Shown here one piece after another: positions 25,616 to 34,223 of a stretch of DNA of 64,000 bases. The notes below the pieces were generated by a model. It saw only the letters and a program-made list of their open reading frames with translations, was not told the origin of the DNA and did no database searches. The DNA is from Sphingomonas chungangi. GTDB taxonomy: Bacteria > Pseudomonadota > Alphaproteobacteria > Sphingomonadales > Sphingomonadaceae. Within the stretch, counting starts at the first letter, position 1. Every line of letters begins with the position of its first letter. Made by a program: the position numbers and the translations under genes. The stretch is taken from assembly GCF_013778325.1 (NCBI RefSeq), contig NZ_JACEIB010000027.1, forward strand, positions 62,001-126,000, read 5' to 3'.

Positions 25616-26407
25616 TCAGTGAAGGTTGATCGCGTCGTTGAGATAGAGCGAGGTCAGCAGCGCGAACACATAGGCCTGGATCGCGGCGACCAGGATCTCC
25701 AGCGCCGAGACGCCGACGATCATCACGAAGCTCAGCAGCGACACCACGGGGCCGATCGCGCCGCCCGAATTCAGCCCCTGGATCACGAAGCTCGCGAACA
25801 CGTCGAGCAGGATGTGACCGGCGGTCATCGCGACGAACAGTCGCAGACCGAGGCTGAAAGGGCGGACGAGGAAGGAAACCAGCTCGATCAGGAAGATCAG
25901 CGGGATCAGGATGAACGGCGTGCCGTGCGGCACGAACAGCGAGAAGAAGTGCAGCCCGTGCTTCCAGAAGCCAACGATCAGCACGATCGAGAAGCTCATG
26001 ATCGCCAGCACGCCGGTGACGGTGATGTGGCTCGTCACGGTGAAGGCATGGAGGCCGGGGATCACCGCCAGCGGGAACAGGCCGATCAGGTTCGCGCACA
26101 GGATGAACATGAACAGCGAGAACACGTAGGGCGTGAACTTCTTGCCCTTCGGCCCGATATTGGCCTCGATCATGTTGGCGACGAAGTCGGTCATCGTCTC
26201 GACCGCGGCCTGCCAGCGGCCGGGCACCAGCTGGCGCTTCATGCCGCCCAGCATGAACACCCACAGCACGCCAAGGATGACCAGCATGAAGGCGGCGCTA
26301 TTGGTGAAGGCGATATTGTGCCCGAACAGGGTCCAGTCGGCGCCCACAACGGGGTTCACCGAGAACTGGCTCATCGGATCGATCGCGCCTGCGCTTTCAG
26401 CCGCCAA
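25616..26407 (-). CDS. atpB: ATP synthase F0 subunit a
   Basis: The 263-residue product has several membrane helices, including the conserved segment PFSLGLRLFVAMTAGHI, whose Arg is the essential stator residue of the proton path, and a C-terminal helix with AIQAYVFALLTSLYLND. The start is a TTG at 26407 with AGAGGG upstream; the reading MAAESAGAIDPMSQF matches the usual alphaproteobacterial N-terminus. An internal ATG at residue 12 is an alternative. It forms the proton half-channels against the c ring. Confidence 0.95.
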   Translation of the reverse strand: MAAESAGAIDPMSQFSVNPVVGADWTLFGHNIAFTNSAAFMLVILGVLWVFMLGGMKRQLVPGRWQAAVETMTDFVANMIEANIGPKGKKFTPYVFSLFMFILCANLIGLFPLAVIPGLHAFTVTSHITVTGVLAIMSFSIVLIVGFWKHGLHFFSLFVPHGTPFILIPLIFLIELVSFLVRPFSLGLRLFVAMTAGHILLDVFASFVIQGLNSGGAIGPVVSLLSFVMIVGVSALEILVAAIQAYVFALLTSLYLNDAINLH

Positions 26408-26439
26408 CTTGGAACCCTCTTATGCTCGAAGCGCCCGAA

Positions 26440-26760
26440 TCACTCCGGGCGCTCGTTCGAAATCCGGATGATGTTCCTGAAGGCGACGACGATCGCGAGA
26501 CCGAGCATCACGAGCAGGAGCCAGGGCGAGGTTCCCAGCAGCCGGTCCAGCAACCAGCCGACAATACCCCCGCCTGCAAGTGCCCCGATCAACTCGGCGA
26601 GCACGCGACTGCCCTGCTTGTAGCCCGATTTGGGCGGAGCAGGTGCGCGGCTCGTCCGTGCCACCTCGGCGCTGCGGGCTGCCTTGAGCCGCTCATCGAG
26701 CGACGATCCAACTCCCCCAGCCCCGATATCCGGGACTTGCCGGGGCTCTTCCTCGGCCAC
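26440..26760 (-). CDS. AtpZ/AtpI family ATP synthase assembly protein
   Basis: The 106-residue product has two membrane helices (VLAELIGALAGGGIVGWLLD and SPWLLLVMLGLAIVVAF) after a charged, Pro-rich N-terminal 45 residues. This fits the AtpZ/AtpI group encoded at the head of F0 operons. It helps c-ring assembly and may transport Mg2+ in some species. The start is GTG at 26760 with a good GAGGAGG site. It leads the five-gene F0 operon. Confidence 0.92.
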   Translation of the reverse strand: MAEEEPRQVPDIGAGGVGSSLDERLKAARSAEVARTSRAPAPPKSGYKQGSRVLAELIGALAGGGIVGWLLDRLLGTSPWLLLVMLGLAIVVAFRNIIRISNERPE

Positions 26761-26810
26761 GAACCCTCCTCTGCCGGTGGGTCATGCCGTGGGCGAGCCC
26801 CCTAGGCGCG

Positions 26811-26825
26811 CCCCCCTTAGGGGGG
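26811..26825. terminator. GC-only hairpin between ydbL and the atp operon
   Basis: CCCCCC (26811-26816) and GGGGGG (26820-26825) flank TTA, about 40 bases after the ydbL stop and 50 bases before the atp start on the same strand. It may terminate the ydbH operon. Confidence 0.45.
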
Positions 26826-26865
26826 GGTTATGGCCGAGTCAACTTGGGGAAGGTCGTCCTAAAGG

Positions 26866-27255
26866 TCAGCCGCCGCACTGGCTGGGAAGCTGCACCGGCG
26901 CGGCGCCCTTGGTGGCCCACACGCCCTTGGAGACACTATAGACGCGACCCGGCTTCAGGCCGCCGAGCGTCTGACAGCCGACCGACGCGGCGAACGCCTC
27001 GATCGGTACGTTCTTCTGCTGGGCGAGCTTTGTGAAGGCCTCGCGCCGCTTGATGTTGATCGCATCGACCTTGGCCTTGAGCGTGCCGTCGGGTGCCTTG
27101 GCGAAGCCGAGATAGCCGTCCGCCTGCTCGCCGACGGCGCCGGAGGCCATCGCTGTCTCCACCTCGCCGTCCATCTGCGCCAGCGCGGGCGCGACGCTGC
27201 CCATGGCCAGCGCGAGGCCGGTCATCATCAGGGCAATCTTCGATTTGCGCGTCAT
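26866..27255 (-). CDS. YdbL family (DUF1318) periplasmic protein
   Basis: The 129-residue product has a signal peptide ending at APALAQ and the DUF1318 pattern (AMASGAVGEQADGYLGF, then INIKRREAFTKLAQQKNVPIE, GCQTLGGLKPG). The ATG overlaps the stop of the ynbE-like gene (ATGA). In E. coli YdbL works with the YdbH-YnbE intermembrane bridge, and the same gene order here makes that role likely. The C-terminus contains two Cys that could form a disulfide. Confidence 0.92.
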   Translation of the reverse strand: MTRKSKIALMMTGLALAMGSVAPALAQMDGEVETAMASGAVGEQADGYLGFAKAPDGTLKAKVDAINIKRREAFTKLAQQKNVPIEAFAASVGCQTLGGLKPGRVYSVSKGVWATKGAAPVQLPSQCGG

Positions 27256-27488
27256 TTCGGGAACAGCTCCGGGTTGTTGGTGATGAGATCCTGGGCATCC
27301 TGTTTCAGGCTGACCACGACCTCCTGCTTGACGTTGATGTTCAAGTTGATCTCGATCGGCTTGTCCGGCGCCTTCACCGACACGCAACCGCCCAGCATCA
27401 CAGCGCCGAGCAAAACCGGAAGGACCGTCCTCATCATAGCCGAAGGGCTGACACTCCAACAGCTCATCGTCAATCTGATAGCGTTCAT
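27252..27488 (-). CDS. YnbE family outer-membrane lipoprotein
   Basis: The 78-residue product contains a lipobox (AVMLGGC) followed by KAPDKPIEINLNINVKQEVV, the core of YnbE. The ATG at 27488 overlaps the ydbH stop (ATGA), which favours coupled translation from there. A later pair of ATGs at 27437/27434 would give a more typical 18-residue lipoprotein signal. In E. coli YnbE multimers form the outer-membrane end of the YdbH lipid bridge. Confidence 0.9.
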   Translation of the reverse strand: MNAIRLTMSCWSVSPSAMMRTVLPVLLGAVMLGGCVSVKAPDKPIEINLNINVKQEVVVSLKQDAQDLITNNPELFPK

Positions 27489-30400
27489 CGCACGGGCTCG
27501 CTTTCGGCAGGCTGAATGGCAGCGGGTTGATTCGGGGCGGCAACAGGCGGCGCATCGGGCGGCGGCGCGACCGGCACGCCGTCCTTGAGCAGCACGGACG
27601 GATCGACGAAGGCGCGGGCCGAGCCCATCAGGCCGCGGAACGGCGCCCGTATCTTGATGTTGAAGCGGAATGGCAGGTTGGCGATCATCCGCGCGACCAT
27701 CGACTTATCACCCGTCGCCTGGCGCACGCCGTCGAACTTCACGCCGCTGACGATCTCGCCGTCGAGCCGGCCGTCGAGCGTGATCGTCAGGCTCTGGTAG
27801 CGAATCTTCTTGAGCGCATCGAAGGCGAGCTTGCCCATGGTCCCGAGCTGGGCGGTGGTGAGCTCGCCGACATAGGCGATGTCCCCGCCGCCCGACCGGG
27901 CCTTGAGGAAGCCGCCCTCGATCCGCCCGCCGCTCTGATCGAAGATCATCGGCAGCGTGCCGTCGAACGTGCCGGTCGCCGCGATGTTCGGAAAATCGAG
28001 CTGCTGGACGAACTGCGCGGCGTCCAGCGCCTCAATCCGGAAGGTGAGGTGCCGCTGCGCCGCCTGATCGAAGCTGAGCAGGCTCGGCTCGAGATCGAGC
28101 GTACCGCCGGCGAAGGGCCAGTGGGCGTCCTCGACCTGCACCTTCTGCCCCGGCAGCAACTGGACGTGGGCCACGCCGTTGGAGACGGCGATGCCGGGAT
28201 TAACCTCCTGGATATGCACTTCCTGATGCGGCGGCGTGGCCATCGCCAGCAGATCGGAGAAATGGAGACCGCCCGAAACCTTGCTGACCGGGCCGAAGGC
28301 GGCGGCGAAATCGGTGCCGTCGGTGTGGAAGTCGCCGGTGCTGGTGACGCCCCTGGCATCCCAGTCGATCCGCCCCTGCCCGATGATCGTGCCGTTGACG
28401 TTGGCGATCACGCCGAGCGTCAACGGGGTGAGAGCTTCGGGCTGCAGCCCCTTCGGAATGAAGGTAATCCCGGCCACATCGAGCGTCGCATGGCCGCTGC
28501 CGCTCGACAGATCGTGATGCACATCGACATCGCTGATCGCGATATCGCTCTTGGGTTCGCGCAGCTTGGCGGCGGCGTCGATCTTGCCATCCCCGAAGCG
28601 CAGCGTGGCATCGCGAGCCACCAATGGCTCGAAACGCGGGGTAGCGATTGCGTCGGAGACGGTGAGGCCACCGTTCAGCACCAGCGCGCCGCCCGCGAAC
28701 TCCCACTGGCCCGCCATCTTGTCGAGCAGCAGCGGAACATGGCCGATCTGCGCCGAGGCGCCGTCGAACGGCCCGGTCAACACTCCGCCCCTGTAACGCC
28801 CCTCGAGCGTGGCGACGTCGAGCCGGGTGACCGAATCGTCTTTGCCGATCCGCACCTTCAGGTTGGCGGCCGATATGCCGGCGGCGGAAATCTCGGTGCG
28901 ATCGGCGGCGACCAGCAGCGGCGATTCGCCGGAATGGCCTGTGAGCTTCAGGTTTGTGCCGACCGCTCCATAGCGCAGCGCCCCGCCCACCGGCTTCGCC
29001 ACGATCGGCGCGCCGCCGATGCCGCACAGCGTCGCGCGGGCAGGATCGAGGCTCATCCCGCCCGTTCTCGCACCCTTGATCGAGACGGGAACGCAGCCCT
29101 CCCCGATCGCGAAGCCGCCGCGCGAATCGAGATGGCCGGCGATCGGCAACATCAACCCCGTCACCTGCCCCGACGGCAGCGGCCCATCGAAGGTCAACAC
29201 CGTATCGAAACGCGTGCCCTTGCCGGACACCGAGAAGCGCACTGGCGTCAGAGCCAACCGTGCCGATCCCGCCGCATAGGGATCGAGCCTGACTACGCCA
29301 TCCATCGGCGCACCGGCGACCGCCTGCTTCAGCCGGATGTCGAGCCCGGGCAGCCCGCCGCCGCCCGCGACGATGTGCCCGTCAGCCCGCCACTGGCCGG
29401 TACGTGCCGACCAGCCGAAACCCGCGCCCTCGTCGCGCATCCTGAGGAATGCGCCGCCACGCCCTGCGAGCGCCATCGTCCGGATCGTGAGTGTGGTCCC
29501 GTCCGGCCCACCCGCCACCAGCGAGAGGCGCGCGGCGACGTTCGCATCGCCGAGCAGACGGTCGGCGGCGATGGCGAACTTCCGCGCCAGCGGCTCGGCC
29601 GGCGAGCCATCGAGTGACGTCATGGTAGCCAGCAACGCCCTACGTCGTGGGTCGCCAAGCGCCGCATTGCGCAGCGCCGCATCGCCGTTGAACACCAGAC
29701 CCGCCGATTCGGGCAGGTAGCGGAAGCGTCCGCCGAGCAGCGTCTTGGCCGCATGTCCGTCCGGCGCGACCAGATTGGTGAGCGTGATCCCGGTCGCGCC
29801 GTCGAGTTGCTTCGCGCCGCCGGTCGCGGTGATCAGGCCCGAAACCGAATCGAATCGCGCGCTTCCCGCCCGACCGCCGAAGCCGGCCAGCGAGAAGCCG
29901 CCTTCGCCATGATCGAGCGAGGTCGCCAAACGCGCGTTGATGACGGCCTTGCCAGAACCCAAGGCCAGGCCGAACTTCGGGCAGGCCAGCGCAGCGAGCG
30001 TCACCGGTCCCGCCAACGTCGGCTGCTTTGCAGCGATCTTCACGTCGACCAGCACCGACAGGCCGCGCGCCGCGCATCCCCCCGTCGCCAGCAGCGGAGC
30101 CTGCGCCGTCAGCGTCCCGTGGAAACCGTCCTGCAGGTTGCCGTCGCCTTCCACCACCGCACCGAGCGTACCGGCGGGCGTATCGAGGGCGATCTGTGTA
30201 TCGGTGACGCGCACGTTGATGTCCGGCAGCGCCAGCGGCTGGTTGCCGGATGTTCTGGGCAACAGCCGGTCGATCTTGCCTAGCGAGACCTTACCGTTCA
30301 CGACGCGGGCGTTCAGCCGCACGCCGTCCGCCTCCACCGCATGGAGATAAGGGCCGCTCCATCCATAGCCGAGCTGGAGCACCAGACTCTTCGCCACCAG

Positions 30401-30679
30401 ATCGGGCGCGACCGGGTCGCCAATCCGCACATCGTCGAGACGCTGCACGAACGGCCCGATCGCGGTGAGCTTGTAAGAAGCCGGGACATGCGCCTCGGCC
30501 AGCTTGCGATCGACGAAGTGCGCGATGATCGGCTTGCGCTCGGCCCACACCGCCAGCAGCCCGGCGAGCGCTACGCCGCCCGCCAATGCCGCCGCCACGC
30601 CGATCCTCCGGCGGGTGCGTGCAGGCTGTGCGACCTCTTCCTCCTCCACGCGCGCTCCCGACCCGGACCTTGCGCCCAT
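27485..30679 (-). CDS. YdbH family AsmA-like protein (putative intermembrane phospholipid bridge)
   Basis: The roughly 1064-residue product has a single N-terminal membrane helix (IGVAAALAGGVALAGLLAVW) and a very long beta-rich body. The C-terminal third (NPGIAVSNGVAHVQLLPGQ, then GGTLDLEPSLLSFD and GGDIAYVGELTTAQLG) matches YdbH. Such proteins form hydrophobic grooves that carry phospholipid from inner to outer membrane. ATG at 30679 has a weak site; GTG at 30649, preceded by GGGAG, is a good alternative. The tail is Pro/Ala-rich. It leads the ydbH-ynbE-ydbL operon and is divergent from radC. Confidence 0.92.
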   Translation of the reverse strand: MGARSGSGARVEEEEVAQPARTRRRIGVAAALAGGVALAGLLAVWAERKPIIAHFVDRKLAEAHVPASYKLTAIGPFVQRLDDVRIGDPVAPDLVAKSLVLQLGYGWSGPYLHAVEADGVRLNARVVNGKVSLGKIDRLLPRTSGNQPLALPDINVRVTDTQIALDTPAGTLGAVVEGDGNLQDGFHGTLTAQAPLLATGGCAARGLSVLVDVKIAAKQPTLAGPVTLAALACPKFGLALGSGKAVINARLATSLDHGEGGFSLAGFGGRAGSARFDSVSGLITATGGAKQLDGATGITLTNLVAPDGHAAKTLLGGRFRYLPESAGLVFNGDAALRNAALGDPRRRALLATMTSLDGSPAEPLARKFAIAADRLLGDANVAARLSLVAGGPDGTTLTIRTMALAGRGGAFLRMRDEGAGFGWSARTGQWRADGHIVAGGGGLPGLDIRLKQAVAGAPMDGVVRLDPYAAGSARLALTPVRFSVSGKGTRFDTVLTFDGPLPSGQVTGLMLPIAGHLDSRGGFAIGEGCVPVSIKGARTGGMSLDPARATLCGIGGAPIVAKPVGGALRYGAVGTNLKLTGHSGESPLLVAADRTEISAAGISAANLKVRIGKDDSVTRLDVATLEGRYRGGVLTGPFDGASAQIGHVPLLLDKMAGQWEFAGGALVLNGGLTVSDAIATPRFEPLVARDATLRFGDGKIDAAAKLREPKSDIAISDVDVHHDLSSGSGHATLDVAGITFIPKGLQPEALTPLTLGVIANVNGTIIGQGRIDWDARGVTSTGDFHTDGTDFAAAFGPVSKVSGGLHFSDLLAMATPPHQEVHIQEVNPGIAVSNGVAHVQLLPGQKVQVEDAHWPFAGGTLDLEPSLLSFDQAAQRHLTFRIEALDAAQFVQQLDFPNIAATGTFDGTLPMIFDQSGGRIEGGFLKARSGGGDIAYVGELTTAQLGTMGKLAFDALKKIRYQSLTITLDGRLDGEIVSGVKFDGVRQATGDKSMVARMIANLPFRFNIKIRAPFRGLMGSARAFVDPSVLLKDGVPVAPPPDAPPVAAPNQPAAIQPAESEPVR

Positions 30680-30762
30680 GCATAAGCAAGCCGCCCCCCG
30701 CTTGCCCAGCCCTGAACGGCCACATTGCGCAAAGCGCTCTACCTGCCCTAGCAAGGCTTTCG

Positions 30763-31443
30763 ATGAGCGAGCCACCGCCCGATGCCGCCGGACACCGCGC
30801 CCGCCTCCGCGCGCGCCTGCTCGACGCGCCGGACTCGCTGCAGGATTACGAGATCGTCGAATATCTGCTGATGCTGGCAATGCCGCGCATCGACACCAAG
30901 CCGATCGCCAAGGCCTTGATCCGCGAATTCAACGGCCTGGGCGGCGTTCTCTCCGCCAAGCCTCATGAACTGATGCGAGTGGCGCGCGTCGGCGAATCGG
31001 GCGCCGCCGCGATGCTGATCGCGCGTACCGCGGCGCATCGACTGCTCAAGACGAAAGCCTCGGACCAGCCCATCCTGTCCGGCTGGCAGGCGCTGCTCGA
31101 CTATCTGCAGGCCGACATGGGGCATATCGGTATCGAGCGAGTGCGCATACTCCACCTCAACACCAAGAACATGCTGATCCGCGACGAGACCATCTCGGAA
31201 GGCTCGATCGACCAGTCCGCCGTCCATGTCCGCGAGGTGGTGAAACGAGCGATGGAGCTAGGATCTGCGGCGATCATCCTCGTCCACAACCATCCGAGCG
31301 GCGATCCCTCGCCAAGCCGCCAGGACATCGCGCTGACCCAGCAGATCATCGAGGCCGGGCGCTCCATAGGGTTAGCGGTGCACGATCACGTGATCATCGG
31401 CAGCAAGGGCCACGTCAGCCTGCGGGGGCAGGGCCTGATCTAG
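30763..31443 (+). CDS. radC: RadC/JAB-domain DNA repair-like protein
   Basis: The 226-residue product has an N-terminal helix-hairpin-helix region (NGLGGVLSAKPHELMRVARV) and a JAMM/MPN+ zinc motif (VHNHPSGDPSPSRQD). The latter would make it a metalloprotease-like or nuclease-like enzyme, but the true function of RadC is not settled. AAGG lies about 7 bases before the ATG at 30763. The frame upstream of this ATG is open but overlaps the divergent ydbH start region and is not supported. Confidence 0.93.
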   Translation: MSEPPPDAAGHRARLRARLLDAPDSLQDYEIVEYLLMLAMPRIDTKPIAKALIREFNGLGGVLSAKPHELMRVARVGESGAAAMLIARTAAHRLLKTKASDQPILSGWQALLDYLQADMGHIGIERVRILHLNTKNMLIRDETISEGSIDQSAVHVREVVKRAMELGSAAIILVHNHPSGDPSPSRQDIALTQQIIEAGRSIGLAVHDHVIIGSKGHVSLRGQGLI

Positions 31444-31453
31444 GGGGCGTGAT

Positions 31454-31743
31454 ATGTATCGAGTTCTTGTTCTTGCGATCGCCGCCGCCGCTTCGTCGGC
31501 GGCGCCCAACGGGCGCATCCAGCATATCCTCGCGCACCGCGATAGCTTGTCCAAGGAAACGCGTTCGAGGCGCGAAGCGTAAAAGACGAGTACGATGTCG
31601 TCGCGACGCTCGGCCTCCACGTCGATTCGCAGGATCTCGTCATCGGCAAGAAGCCTTACGACATGCTGGAAGCCAGCGATCCGCAAAACGTGACGAAGCG
31701 CGAGGTCTGGTTCGATATCAGCAGCTTCTATCAGGAATTCTAA
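31454..31743 (+). pseudogene. Frameshifted remnant of a DUF4919-like secreted protein
   Basis: ATG at 31454 begins a signal-like peptide (MYRVLVLAIAAAASSA) and continues to HRDSLSKET, then runs into TAA 42 codons in. If one base is restored after codon ACG (about 31564), the frame reads on as AFEARSVKDEYDVVATLGL and continues to WFDISSFYQEF before TAA at 31741-31743. The C-terminal half resembles DUF4919 proteins, though I assign this family only tentatively. The central part of the usual domain also seems missing. Either the gene is decayed or the assembly lacks a base here. The Pro-Asn-Gly junction after the signal peptide suggests an internal deletion. Confidence 0.6.
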
Positions 31744-31758
31744 CGGATCGGAGCCCGT

Positions 31759-32208
31759 TCAGTTTCCGACCGCCGTTGCTGTCTGCGTGGCGACAGCCGC
31801 CGTGGACTTTGCCGCCATCTTCGCCTTCGTCAGCGCAGTCGGCACCGGTGGCGTCATCAGGAAGCGCGTCATCTCATCCGGCGTCACGCCCCCATCATGG
31901 TTGAGATCGGCACGCGCGAAGGCGGTGGACGAGGCGTTCATCGCCGAGACGGGCGCGATCCCGCCGGCATGGGCGCGCGGCGCGACCGTGGCACCATGGG
32001 ATTTCATCACCCACGTGCTGAACTCCAGCGGGGTCAGCTTGCCCTTGGCGCCGGCGTCGTATTTTGGCCATTCGGCGCGGACGGCGGCCATCACCTGATC
32101 GCGCGTCGGTCGGGCGGCGGGCTTCGCGGGAGCCGGCTTCGGCGCGGCAACGGACGTCGTTGCGACCGGTGCGGCAGCCGCAAGCAACGCGCCCAGCAAT
32201 ATCGACAT
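31759..32208 (-). CDS. Secreted EF-hand domain protein
   Basis: The 149-residue product has a signal peptide (MSILLGALLAAAAPVATTS) and a Pro/Ala/Lys-rich linker. One canonical EF-hand calcium loop is present (DLNHDGGVTPDE), with a second, degenerate one before it (KYDAGAKGKLTPLEF). The C-terminal tail is Ala/Thr/Lys-rich. AAGGAG precedes the ATG at 32208 by about 9 bases. It is probably periplasmic and calcium-binding; nothing nearby shows a partner. It converges on the remnant gene. Confidence 0.85.
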   Translation of the reverse strand: MSILLGALLAAAAPVATTSVAAPKPAPAKPAARPTRDQVMAAVRAEWPKYDAGAKGKLTPLEFSTWVMKSHGATVAPRAHAGGIAPVSAMNASSTAFARADLNHDGGVTPDEMTRFLMTPPVPTALTKAKMAAKSTAAVATQTATAVGN

Positions 32209-32365
32209 GGTGGCATACTCCTTGGTCGCGCCCCATAGCGCCATCGCCTTGCCCACGCATGAACCCGGCGCCGGATCGTTCCGCGCCTGCGCCGTTTTGT
32301 TGCCGCTTTGGGACTCCTCTGCTAGTCGCGCGGCCGACTTTCCCGCGCATCCGCCGAGGCCCTGT

Positions 32366-33677
<1,312 letters not shown>

Positions 33678-33685
<8 letters not shown>

Positions 33686-34223
33686 GGCACGGGCCGCGCT
33701 GCGCAAGGGAACGGCGGCCGATCACGGGCGGCTGGATGCCCTGTTCGGCGGTTTCCGACTTAGCAATCCGCAGGATTATAGGGCGTTCCTGACGGCGCAT
33801 GCGATGGCGCTGACGGCGGTCGAGCAGGCGCTGGACGCGGCCGGCTTCGCAAGCACGCTCGAGGACTGGCCAGATCGCAAGCGGGGCGATGCCGTCGCTG
33901 CCGATCTTTCGGCGATCGGTGAAGCGATGCCTACCACTCTCTCCGCACCGCCGCTCGACACCTCGGCAGCGCAGTGGGGGGCGGCCTATGTGATCGAGGG
34001 TTCCCGCCTTGGCGGCGCCCTGCTCGCCCGCTCCGTGCCGGAGGGCATGCCCAAATCTTATCTTGGATCGGCCCAGCCACCCGGTAGCTGGCGGAAATTT
34101 CTGGATAATCTCGACAAGGCGCTTCCCCTCCCCCAAGACGTCGCGCACGCAACCGAAAGCGCCCGTGCGACGTTCGGCTTGTTCGAGCAGGCCGGAAAGA
34201 TGGTCAGGGGAGCGACCGATTAA
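33678..34223 (+). CDS. bphO: Bacterial heme oxygenase (biliverdin-producing), phytochrome-linked
   Basis: The 181-residue product has the proximal His candidate His16 (GTAADHGRLDALFG), a long helical body and the distal-helix Gly-rich stretch GAAYVIEGSRLGGALLAR found in phytochrome-associated heme oxygenases. It opens heme to biliverdin IX-alpha, CO and iron. The start ATG at 33678 overlaps the purB stop by 8 bases; the stop TAA abuts the GTG of the phytochrome gene. It thus supplies the chromophore of the next gene product. The function is inferred from family and context. Confidence 0.93.

Noticed and set aside
25341-26264. 307-codon minus-strand frame running from subunit a into subunit c
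   Set aside because: Only its last 77 codons are real (subunit c); the rest is out of frame with subunit a.
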